Positions 20,462 through 27,702 of a DNA stretch of 64,000 bases are shown in pieces (position 1 is the stretch's first letter; every line of letters begins with the position of its first letter). The position numbers and the translations under genes were made by a program. Below the pieces are notes generated by a model. That model searched no databases. It had not been told where the DNA came from and saw only the letters and a program-made list of their open reading frames with translations. The DNA lies in assembly GCF_010998615.1 (NCBI RefSeq), contig NZ_JAAEAH010000028.1, forward strand, positions 1-64,000, written 5' to 3'. Source of the stretch: Myxococcus sp. CA023 (GTDB lineage: Bacteria; Myxococcota; Myxococcia; Myxococcales; Myxococcaceae).

Positions 20462-22054
20462 ATGGCCGAGAACCCTCGCGAGCTGATCCGCGCCGCGCAA
20501 TCCGCCGAGACACAGGGGGACGTGGCCCGTGCGGTGGAGTGCCTGCAGAATGCGGCGGAGCTGTACCGTCAGGCGGGTAATCCGTCCCGCGCGTTGCAGC
20601 TGCTTCGCCATGCGCAGCGGTTGGACGGCAGCCGCGCGGACATCGCGGATGCGGTGAACCGGCTGGAGTGGATGCCGGAGCCTCTGCTCGCGCGGCCTGG
20701 AACAGATGCTGACGACGAAGAGGCATTGCCTGCGTCCGGGGTGGTGCGTTCCCTGGAGTCGGAGTTGTTGCCGGACGTCGTCCACCGGCAGCGGCTCATC
20801 GAGGATGCGCTGCGAGAGGCGGCCCTGCACGCCGGTGACGAGGCGCCTCGCGACGCCGCCCAGGCCTGGGTCATCGAGACGGAGGTCGCGGAAGATCTGC
20901 AGCGGCTCGAAGCGCAGATTGCGCGCATCGCGGGGGCGGTCGCAGGGGCGGAAGATTCCTCGTCGCCACCGGATGCGACCGTGGACGTGCGGGGCGGTGT
21001 TGCGTCCGTACCGGGTGATGGCGTGGGCGAGCAGGAACTTCTGGGCGTCGAGGAGTCCACGACGCGGCTTGCGTCATCACGAATGGCGGGTGAGGCAGAG
21101 GAGGTACCCGCAGGAGAGGACATCCTCACGGATGCGCGGCCTCGGCGTCGCAGAGAGGCTCGGCTCATCGAGCGCGGCCCTACGCGTGCGGATGCCGCGC
21201 TCGACGCATGGTGCTCCTTCTGTTGCCGCCCGCGTATTGACACGGGGGACCTGGTCGCGGGGCCTGCGAGCGCGTTCATCTGCAAGAACTGCCTGTTCGA
21301 GTCGCAATCGCTGCTGGGAGACGCCACCCTGGTGCCTCTGCCCACGGTGTCGCGGCCGGAACGGCCCGTGACACCTGTCTTGGGGCTCGTGGGGCAGGGC
21401 GTGACGCAGGCGCTGCTGACGCAGTCGCTCGAGGCCCACGCGCGGACCCTATTGGTCATCGGGCCCGAAGGCAGTGGCAAGAGCGTCTGGTTCCAGCAGC
21501 TCCAGCGAGAGGCAGTGGGCGTCATCACCCCCGTCGCGGACCTGGACCTGACGACTTCCTCTCGCACGCTGCTGGTGGAGGACGTGGACCGCCTGGACGC
21601 GACGTCACACGCGACCCTGCAGGCCTTCCTGGCCCGGGACAGCCGACCCGTCGTCATGCTGAGCGCGAGGGGCATGCGCACGGAGGCTCGGGGCCTGAGC
21701 CTGCGCGGAGATTCATACAGTGTTCCTGTGTCCACCACCGCCGCGCTGACTCAGGCCGTGCGCGGAACCGTGCCCACGGACATTCTGGAGCACGTGCAGG
21801 TGCTCCTGCCGCTCCAGGTGCCCACACCGTCTGAATTCGTGGAGATTGCCCGCCAGCGCCTGGCCTCGCGAGAGCCCGCGGTCTCCGTCTCGGAGGAAGT
21901 GCTCATGGCGCTGGCCCAGGAGGCCAGCCGCTCGCCGCGCGCGGGTCATGAGTTGCATGCCCTCCTCAACCGGGTGCCCGCGGGAACGTGGAGCCTGGCG
22001 CCCACCGTGAAGCCCTCGCCCATGCGGAAGGCTCGAAAGAAGCGAACGTCATGA
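20462..22054 (+). CDS. P-loop NTPase with ClpX-type zinc finger, unknown role
   Basis: A 530-residue soluble protein. The N-terminal about 65 residues form TPR-like helices (AAQSAETQGDVARAVECLQNAAELY). A low-conservation acidic linker follows. A C4 zinc finger at about 252-278 (CSFC-x17-CKNC, with the VAGPASAFIC segment) closely matches the ClpX zinc-binding domain pattern. A P-loop ATPase follows, with Walker A GPEGSGKS (about 334), a Walker-B-like TLLVEDVDRLD (about 370) and a DnaA/AAA-like helical C-terminus. It is not ClpX: the finger is in the middle and the ATPase core is short. It overlaps lipB by ATGA. No clear Shine-Dalgarno precedes the ATG at 20462. Confidence 0.8.
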   Translation: MAENPRELIRAAQSAETQGDVARAVECLQNAAELYRQAGNPSRALQLLRHAQRLDGSRADIADAVNRLEWMPEPLLARPGTDADDEEALPASGVVRSLESELLPDVVHRQRLIEDALREAALHAGDEAPRDAAQAWVIETEVAEDLQRLEAQIARIAGAVAGAEDSSSPPDATVDVRGGVASVPGDGVGEQELLGVEESTTRLASSRMAGEAEEVPAGEDILTDARPRRRREARLIERGPTRADAALDAWCSFCCRPRIDTGDLVAGPASAFICKNCLFESQSLLGDATLVPLPTVSRPERPVTPVLGLVGQGVTQALLTQSLEAHARTLLVIGPEGSGKSVWFQQLQREAVGVITPVADLDLTTSSRTLLVEDVDRLDATSHATLQAFLARDSRPVVMLSARGMRTEARGLSLRGDSYSVPVSTTAALTQAVRGTVPTDILEHVQVLLPLQVPTPSEFVEIARQRLASREPAVSVSEEVLMALAQEASRSPRAGHELHALLNRVPAGTWSLAPTVKPSPMRKARKKRTS

Positions 22055-23124
22055 ACACCATCACCATCTACCGCCTGGGCCGAGTGGAGTACGAGGACGG
22101 GCTCGCGCTGATGCACCTCTTCAGCGAGTCACGCCGCCAGGGGCTCTCCGGCGATGCGCTGCTCCTCTTGGAGCACCCGCCCATCCTCACCCTGGGCCGT
22201 GCCGCGAAGCGCGAGAACATCGTCGCCAGCGACGCGCAGCTGGCGAAGGAGGGCGCGGAGGTCTTCGAGACCAACCGTGGCGGCGACGTCACCTACCATG
22301 GCCCCGGCCAACTGGTGGGCTACCCCATCTTCCTGCTGCCGGAGGACCGACGCGACGTGCGTCGCTACGTGCGCGACGTGGAGCGCTCCGTCATGCAGGT
22401 GCTGGCCCAGTGGGGCATCACCGCGGGCCCCATCCCCAAGTGGCCCGGCGTCTGGATTGGCGCAGAAGGTGCTCCGGACGCGCGGAAGATCGCCGCCATT
22501 GGCGTGCACCTGTCGCGTTGGCTCACCACGCACGGCTTCGCGCTCAACGTGAACACGAACCTGGACCACTTCCAGCTCATCGTCCCGTGTGGCATCCGAG
22601 AAGCGGGCGTCACGTCCATGCAGCGGGAGTTGGGCCGCGCACTCCCCATGGCGGAGGTGGAAGAGGCCATCGCCAGCAGCTTCTGCACCGTGTTCGACAG
22701 CGAGCGCGTGGACGCGCCACCGCCGATGCGGACGGTGAGCATCGCGGTGGTGAAGGGGCGTGGTCCCGAAGCACGGGTGCTGCTCGTGCGCCGTCGCCCG
22801 GAGCGGGGCGGCTTCTGGCAGGTCCTCACCGGGAGGCTCGAAGCGGGTGAGTCGCCAGCACAGGCCGCGGCGCGGGAACTGGAGGAGGAGACAGGCCTCC
22901 GCGTGCCGCTGGTGGACCTGGACTACCGCCACGCCTTCGCCCTGGGAGAGGCGCTGCCGCCGCAACTCGTGGAGGAGAACGGCTTCGCCGTCCACGTGCC
23001 GCCGGACGCGGACGTGCGCCTGGGCGCAGAGCACGACGCCTTCGAGTGGGTGGACGTCCCCACGGCCCTGGAGCGGCTGCCCTTCCAGGGCCTGCGGGAG
23101 ACGGTGAAGCGCGCTACAGCTTGA
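22051..23124 (+). CDS. lipB: Octanoyltransferase LipB fused to a Nudix hydrolase
   Basis: A 357-residue protein. Residues 1 to about 215 are LipB, with RGGDVTYHGPGQLVGYP, the RKIAAIGVH lysine and the catalytic Cys in LIVPCGI (about 179). Residues about 225-357 are a Nudix domain with a full box, G-x5-E-x7-REL-x-EE-x-G-L, at about 261-283. LipB moves octanoyl from acyl carrier protein to lipoyl domains for LipA. The Nudix substrate is unknown. The start is coupled to the upstream NTPase gene (ATGA). The 3' end overlaps the convergent hydrolase gene by 11 bp. Confidence 0.92.
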   Translation: MNTITIYRLGRVEYEDGLALMHLFSESRRQGLSGDALLLLEHPPILTLGRAAKRENIVASDAQLAKEGAEVFETNRGGDVTYHGPGQLVGYPIFLLPEDRRDVRRYVRDVERSVMQVLAQWGITAGPIPKWPGVWIGAEGAPDARKIAAIGVHLSRWLTTHGFALNVNTNLDHFQLIVPCGIREAGVTSMQRELGRALPMAEVEEAIASSFCTVFDSERVDAPPPMRTVSIAVVKGRGPEARVLLVRRRPERGGFWQVLTGRLEAGESPAQAAARELEEETGLRVPLVDLDYRHAFALGEALPPQLVEENGFAVHVPPDADVRLGAEHDAFEWVDVPTALERLPFQGLRETVKRATA

Positions 23125-24043
23125 TGACCAGGGACTCGCGAGCGGCGATGGCGTCGGGGCGGTGCTTGCGCACCTGACGCAGCAGCCGGTCCATGCCCGC
23201 GTCATCGCGTGACGGGTCGTGGTGGAAGAGCACCAGCTTCTTCACCCCGGCCTCATCCGCCGCGTGCACCGCGGCCTGCCAGGTGGAGTGGCCCCAGCCG
23301 GTGCGAGCCGGCCCGGTGCGGCCGTGGTACTCGTCCTCGGTGTACATGGCGTCGTAGATGAGGACGTCCGCGTCCTGGGCGAACGCGTAGAAGGCCGCGT
23401 CCATGTCGCTGCCATGCTCCAGGTCGGTGGCGTACACCACCGAGCGGCCCTGGCACTCGACGCGGTAGCCCATGTTGCCGCCCGGGTGGTTCAGCTCGAT
23501 GGTGTGAACCGTCGCCGGGCCCAGCTGCAGTGTCTGCGTGGCGGCCAGGTCCGTGTACGTGAGCTGGGCCCGGAACACGCCGTCCGCCGTCACCGGGAAG
23601 TAAGGCGGCACCATCTGCCCGCTGAGGAGCTGCTTCACCGACTGCCCGTGCCGCGCCGGACCGTAGACAGTCAGGTCGCTCGTGGGCAGGAACATGGGGT
23701 CGAAGAAGGGCAGGCCCTGCAGGTGGTCGTAGTGGTAGTGCGAGATGAAGATGGAGCCCTTCACCGGCTTCTTCTTCGCCACCAGCGCATGCCCCAGCGC
23801 GCGCGCGCCGGTGCCCAGGTCGAAGATGAGCAGCTCGTCCCCGCAGCGGACCTCCACGCAGGGCGTGTTTCCGCCGTAGCGCTTCGTGTGCGCGCCCGGT
23901 GAAGGAATGGATCCGCGCACACCCCAGAAGCGCACCTCGAAGGGCACGCGGGCCTGGTTGCGCGCGACGGTGTTCCGTCGCCTCGCGGGGGGCTTCTCAG
24001 CCTGTCTTGGCTTCCGTGTCGTCGTCCTCGGCGAAGAGCTCAA
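23114..24043 (-). CDS. Metallo-beta-lactamase-fold hydrolase
   Basis: About 309 residues from TTG 24043, which overlaps ribA by 47 bp; a GTG at 23947 would give about 277. The conserved body begins EVRFWGVRGSIPSPG and contains the metal motif HYHYDHLQG, the later NHPGGNMGYRV, YATDLEHG and LFHHDPSRDD. This arrangement is found in phosphodiesterase-like members of the fold (cyclic nucleotide or nucleic-acid ends), but the substrate cannot be assigned. The basic, low-complexity N-terminus (KPRQAEKPPARRR) may be artefactual if the later start is used. Confidence 0.85.
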   Translation of the reverse strand: MSSSPRTTTRKPRQAEKPPARRRNTVARNQARVPFEVRFWGVRGSIPSPGAHTKRYGGNTPCVEVRCGDELLIFDLGTGARALGHALVAKKKPVKGSIFISHYHYDHLQGLPFFDPMFLPTSDLTVYGPARHGQSVKQLLSGQMVPPYFPVTADGVFRAQLTYTDLAATQTLQLGPATVHTIELNHPGGNMGYRVECQGRSVVYATDLEHGSDMDAAFYAFAQDADVLIYDAMYTEDEYHGRTGPARTGWGHSTWQAAVHAADEAGVKKLVLFHHDPSRDDAGMDRLLRQVRKHRPDAIAARESLVIKL

Positions 24044-24671
24044 TCAGGTGCCCCGTACGCTCGCGCTTCGTCCTCAGGTAGTCGACGTTATGCGGATTGT
24101 GCTCGGTCCGGGAAGGGATTCGACGCCGGACGGGAATGCCTTCTTCGACCATGCCCGCGATCTTCAGCGGGTTGTTGGTCATCAGGTCCACCGAGCGCAC
24201 ATCCAGGCTCCGCAGCATCTCCGCCGCGATGTCGTAGGTGCGCAGGTCGTCCGCGAAACCCAGCTGCCGGTTGGCTTCGTAGGTGTCCAGGCCCTTGGAC
24301 TGCAGGGCGTAGGCCTTGATCTTGTTCCCCAGGCCGATGCCGCGCCCCTCCTGCCGCAGGTACAGCACGACGCCCTGTCCCGCCTGGGTGATGAAGTCGA
24401 GCGAGCGGTCCAGTTGCTCGCGGCAGTCGCACTTCAGGCTGCCGAAGACCTCGCTCGTGAGGCACTCGGAGTGGATGCGCACCGGCACACCCTCGTGTCC
24501 TGAAACCTGTCCCACCACGAGCGCGACATGCTCCCGCCCGTTGCGCTTGTCCCGGAACACGATGGTCCGCAGCGAGCCGCGCTCGGTCGGGATGTCCGCC
24601 TCCGAGAACCGTTCCAGGTGTTGCGTGTGCTTACGGGTCGGAAGGACCTGAGGTGAGCGTGTGTCCGACAT
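23997..24671 (-). CDS. ribA: GTP cyclohydrolase II RibA
   Basis: A 224-residue stand-alone GTP cyclohydrolase II, the first step of riboflavin synthesis, without a fused RibB domain. The zinc site is in HSECLTSEVFGSLKCDC, followed by YLRQEGRGIGL and LMTNNPLKI. The C-terminus ends in an acidic tail. The 116-bp upstream gap to moeA shows no FMN riboswitch that I can recognise. Confidence 0.95.
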   Translation of the reverse strand: MSDTRSPQVLPTRKHTQHLERFSEADIPTERGSLRTIVFRDKRNGREHVALVVGQVSGHEGVPVRIHSECLTSEVFGSLKCDCREQLDRSLDFITQAGQGVVLYLRQEGRGIGLGNKIKAYALQSKGLDTYEANRQLGFADDLRTYDIAAEMLRSLDVRSVDLMTNNPLKIAGMVEEGIPVRRRIPSRTEHNPHNVDYLRTKRERTGHLIELFAEDDDTEAKTG

Positions 24672-24787
24672 GTTGAGTCCTCTCCAGATGCGGGCCCCTG
24701 TTTGGAGTCCTCAGGTTCTCAAGTCAAGGCGGCTCGCGCTTTCGAGCACGAACCCCCAAGAGGATGCTCCACGGCGTCCTTCGTTCC

Positions 24788-26020
24788 TCAGGCCACCCAT
24801 GAGAGCGGAAGCAGTTCTACCGCGTCCCCCTCCGTCAAACTGCTGGCTTCCCGCGGGAAATGCAGCAGATGGGTGGCCGCCGCCGCAGAACGCAGGGCAC
24901 CAGACGTTTGTGTCGCCAGCGGACGGGCCCAGAGGTTGCCTTCTCTCCAAGCAGTCGTGACGCGGACGAAATGCGCCAGGCCAGGAGGCTTGGCGAGCTT
25001 GCCATCCAGGCGTCCAGTCACACGTCCGGGCCCCACCTGCGCATGCCCCAGCAGCTTGCGGAGGGCCGGGCGCACGAAGAGCTCGAACGTCACCAGGGAG
25101 GAGGTGGGGTTACCCGGAAGTCCAAAGAAAAGCGTGGCGCCACGACGGCCCACCACCAGCGGCTTTCCTGGCTTGATGGCGACGCGCCAGAAGTGCTGTT
25201 CCACGCCCAGCTCGGCCAGCACTTCCTTCACGTAGTCGCGCTCGCCCACGGACACCCCCGCGCTGGTGAGCACCACGTCGAACCCGTCCAGCCGGGAGAG
25301 CGCGGTGAGTACGGCGTCGCGCGTATCCCGAGCAATGCCCAACTGCGTGGGAGTGCCGCCCGCGCGGCGGACCGCCAGCGCCAGTGACGGAGCATTGGTG
25401 TCCACGATGCGGCCGTTGGGCGGCTCGTCCGCGTGGCACAACTCGTCGCCCGTGGAGAGGATGGCCACTCGCGGTGCGCGCGACACAGGCACGACCTGTC
25501 GGCCTTGGGCCCAGAGGAGGCCCAGTTCGGGGATGCCCAGCGGCGTGCCGCGTGCCAGCAGCAGCTGCCCCTCCCGAGCGTCCTCGCCCCAGGGCCGCAC
25601 GAACTGGCCCGGGGCCACCGCTTCGAGCACGTCGACCTGATCCACGCCGCTCTGGACCACGGGCCGTGTCCGCTCCCGCATCACCACCGCATCCGCACCC
25701 GCGGGGAGGGGAGCGCCCGTCATGATGCGGGCGCATACCCCGGAGGCCAGCGCCTGGTGGCCCACCGCGCCGGCGTAGATGGTCTCTCCGACGTCGAGCC
25801 GGACGGGCAGGGGGCCCACCAGGTCCGCGCTGCGCACCGCGTAGCCATCCATGGCCGAGTTGTCCCAGGGAGGGAGTGTCCGCTGCGCCGTCACATCCTC
25901 GGCGAGCACGCGCCCCAGTGCGTCATCCAGGGGCAACCACTCGGTGGGAAGGGGCGCGCACAGGGCCAGGATCTGCGACCGGGCTTCTTCTTCCGGCAGC
26001 AATGTGGCGGAGTCGTTCAT
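24788..26020 (-). CDS. moeA: Molybdopterin molybdotransferase MoeA
   Basis: A 410-residue protein that inserts molybdate into adenylylated molybdopterin. It has LPPWDNSAMDGYAV, IMTGAPLPAGADAVV, the LTSAGVSVGERDYV loop, KPGKPLVVG and FGLPGNPTSSLVTFE. It is in the same orientation as ribA but 116 bp upstream of it, so co-transcription is possible but not evident. It belongs to the same pathway as moaA. Confidence 0.95.
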   Translation of the reverse strand: MNDSATLLPEEEARSQILALCAPLPTEWLPLDDALGRVLAEDVTAQRTLPPWDNSAMDGYAVRSADLVGPLPVRLDVGETIYAGAVGHQALASGVCARIMTGAPLPAGADAVVMRERTRPVVQSGVDQVDVLEAVAPGQFVRPWGEDAREGQLLLARGTPLGIPELGLLWAQGRQVVPVSRAPRVAILSTGDELCHADEPPNGRIVDTNAPSLALAVRRAGGTPTQLGIARDTRDAVLTALSRLDGFDVVLTSAGVSVGERDYVKEVLAELGVEQHFWRVAIKPGKPLVVGRRGATLFFGLPGNPTSSLVTFELFVRPALRKLLGHAQVGPGRVTGRLDGKLAKPPGLAHFVRVTTAWREGNLWARPLATQTSGALRSAAAATHLLHFPREASSLTEGDAVELLPLSWVA

Positions 26021-26113
26021 GCCCGGCTTATAGCCATGCCGTGGCTCTGTGGCTTGGACCCGTTCACGAACAAAGTCCGTGAGATAATCAAGTGTTAGTT
26101 TGACAGCCTACCT

Positions 26114-26166
26114 GATCATCGTTACAAGCAACGGTGATCGCGAGGCTTGCCTGCCCTCTGGGCAGG
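26114..26166 (+). promoter_or_regulatory. Two tandem hairpins in the leader of the histone-like gene
   Basis: Stem 1 is GATCATCGTT (26114-26123) with AACGGTGATC (26130-26139), containing one G-T wobble. Stem 2 is a perfect 7-bp CCTGCCC (26150-26156) with GGGCAGG (26160-26166). A -10-like GATAAT occurs at 26083-26088 and the gene starts at 26216 after AAGGAG. This is probably a structured 5' leader. There is no T-run, so it is unlikely to be a plain terminator. Confidence 0.45.
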
Positions 26167-26215
26167 TCCGCCAACCCGTTGAAAGGACACGGGAACTCTC
26201 AAGGAGACTGCGTCG

Positions 26216-27595
26216 ATGGCCAAGCCCAAGTCCGGGGCCAAGAAGACGACTCCCGCTGGCAAGGCTGGCGCAAAGCCCGCTGCGAAGAAGGACTCCGCTG
26301 CCCGGCTGGATCTGATCAAGAACGCCTCCAAGCGGGTGGCGAAGGCGGCGACGAAATTGGCGAAAGCGGCATCGGACGTATCGAAGGGGGCCAAGAGCGC
26401 GGTGAAGAAGGCCGTGCAGGAGAAGGCCACTGCGAAGAAGGCCGCGCCTGCTGGGAAGACGGCCTCGGCCGCGAAGGCCGCAGCCCCGGCAGCGAAGACC
26501 CCGAAGGCATCTCCGGCGAAGGCGCCTCCCGCGGCGAAGTCCGCCGCGAGCGCCAAGGCGGCGAAGGCGAGCGCGGTACCCGCCGCCCCTCCGGTGGAGA
26601 AGCCCCGTCCTCGCGCCACCAAGTTGCCGCCTCCGGGCGAGCCGCTCACCAAGCGTGAGATGGAGCAGTTGCTGACGGCCGGCGAAGGCCGCGGCGTCAC
26701 GGGCGAGGGCAGCCTCAAGGGCCGCCTGGTGGTCACCAACGACATGCCGCACCTGGTGGTCGTCGGGCGCGACAAGCGCGAGCTGACCTTCCTCCTTCAG
26801 GGCCCGGATCAGGAAGTCCTCCCGGCCTACGTGGACCACAAGGTCTCCGTCAGCGGACTCATCCGCAAGACGACCAACCACGCTGGCGTGGTGGACGTTC
26901 GCAAGTACTCGGCCAAGAAGCCGGACGCCGAGGTGGTGGAGACCGCCCCGGTGGAGACGGAGGCGCGGCTGCGCTACCTGTCGCCCGGTGAGGTCTCCAT
27001 GGTGACGGCGGCCGGCATGGGCGCGGGCATCAAGGGCTTCGCGGGCGTGCGTGGCAACCTGGAGATGACGGGCGAGGAGTTCGTGCTCGTCGTGTCCAAT
27101 GGCGGCACGCGCCAGCAGGTGTCGTTCATCATCGAGGGCAAGGCCGCTGGCAAGGCCCTGCGCAAGCACGTGGGGTACACGCTCCAGGTGCAGGGCGTCG
27201 TCGACAAGACGTCCGGCTGGGGCGGCCGCATCATGGCGGAGAACGTGGAGCTGCGTCCGTCTGAAGCGCGCGCCGTGTCTCGCGACGAGATGGAGCTGGT
27301 GCACATCGAGGGAGAGGTCCCCACGTCCGTGGACGTGCGCCTCAACCACGGCCTCACCGTGCGCCTGCCCGAGCACCCCGGCTTCACCTGGGCCATCGAG
27401 CCCACGGTGGCCAAGCGCGTGGGCCTGCGCGAAGCCAACTTCGAGCCCGCGCCCGAGGACGGTCCTGGGACCCGCGAGTTCTTCTTCACCCCGCGCAACC
27501 CGGGCGCCTTCGAGGTGGAGTTCTTCCTGGCCAAGGCGCTGTCGCCCGGCCTGGTGGACCGCTCCTTCAAAATCAACGTCACGGTCAAGCCCTGA
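26216..27595 (+). CDS. Protein with histone-H1-like N-terminus and beta-rich C-terminus
   Basis: A 459-residue protein. Residues 1 to about 135 are almost only Lys, Ala, Pro and Ser, with many AKK/AAK units, and resemble histone H1 tails. The remainder is folded: two repeated small beta domains (around LKGRLVVTNDMPHLVVVG and FAGVRGNLEMTGEEFVLVV, possibly OB-like), then a C-terminal domain. That last domain (VDVRLNHGLTVRLPEHPGFTWAIEP ... REFFFTPRNPGAFEVEFFLAK) has the layout of chagasin-type I42 inhibitors, a tentative resemblance. There is no signal peptide. AAGGAG sits at good spacing. It is followed by a large nested hairpin and then RNase R. Confidence 0.82.
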   Translation: MAKPKSGAKKTTPAGKAGAKPAAKKDSAARLDLIKNASKRVAKAATKLAKAASDVSKGAKSAVKKAVQEKATAKKAAPAGKTASAAKAAAPAAKTPKASPAKAPPAAKSAASAKAAKASAVPAAPPVEKPRPRATKLPPPGEPLTKREMEQLLTAGEGRGVTGEGSLKGRLVVTNDMPHLVVVGRDKRELTFLLQGPDQEVLPAYVDHKVSVSGLIRKTTNHAGVVDVRKYSAKKPDAEVVETAPVETEARLRYLSPGEVSMVTAAGMGAGIKGFAGVRGNLEMTGEEFVLVVSNGGTRQQVSFIIEGKAAGKALRKHVGYTLQVQGVVDKTSGWGGRIMAENVELRPSEARAVSRDEMELVHIEGEVPTSVDVRLNHGLTVRLPEHPGFTWAIEPTVAKRVGLREANFEPAPEDGPGTREFFFTPRNPGAFEVEFFLAKALSPGLVDRSFKINVTVKP

Positions 27596-27603
27596 GGGTC
27601 GTC

Positions 27604-27665
27604 GCCCGGAGCAGGTTCCGGGGGGCGGCCGGTCGCCGGGGGGTTCCCGTCCGGCCGCTCCGGGC
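27604..27665 (+). terminator. Large nested hairpin between the histone-like gene and rnr
   Basis: The outer stem GCCCGGAGC (27604-27612) pairs with GCTCCGGGC (27657-27665). The inner stem GCGGCCGG (27625-27632) pairs with CCGGCCGC (27651-27658); the two overlap slightly and may alternate. There is no T-run, so it may be a weak terminator or a processing site that sets the level of the downstream ribonuclease. Confidence 0.5.
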
Positions 27666-27702
27666 TTACCCGTTCCCGTAGCGGCCGCGCCGCGACCCCA
27701 CC

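Noticed and set aside
24672-24787. Possible FMN riboswitch upstream of ribA
   Set aside because: None of the conserved RFN blocks could be found on the reverse strand.
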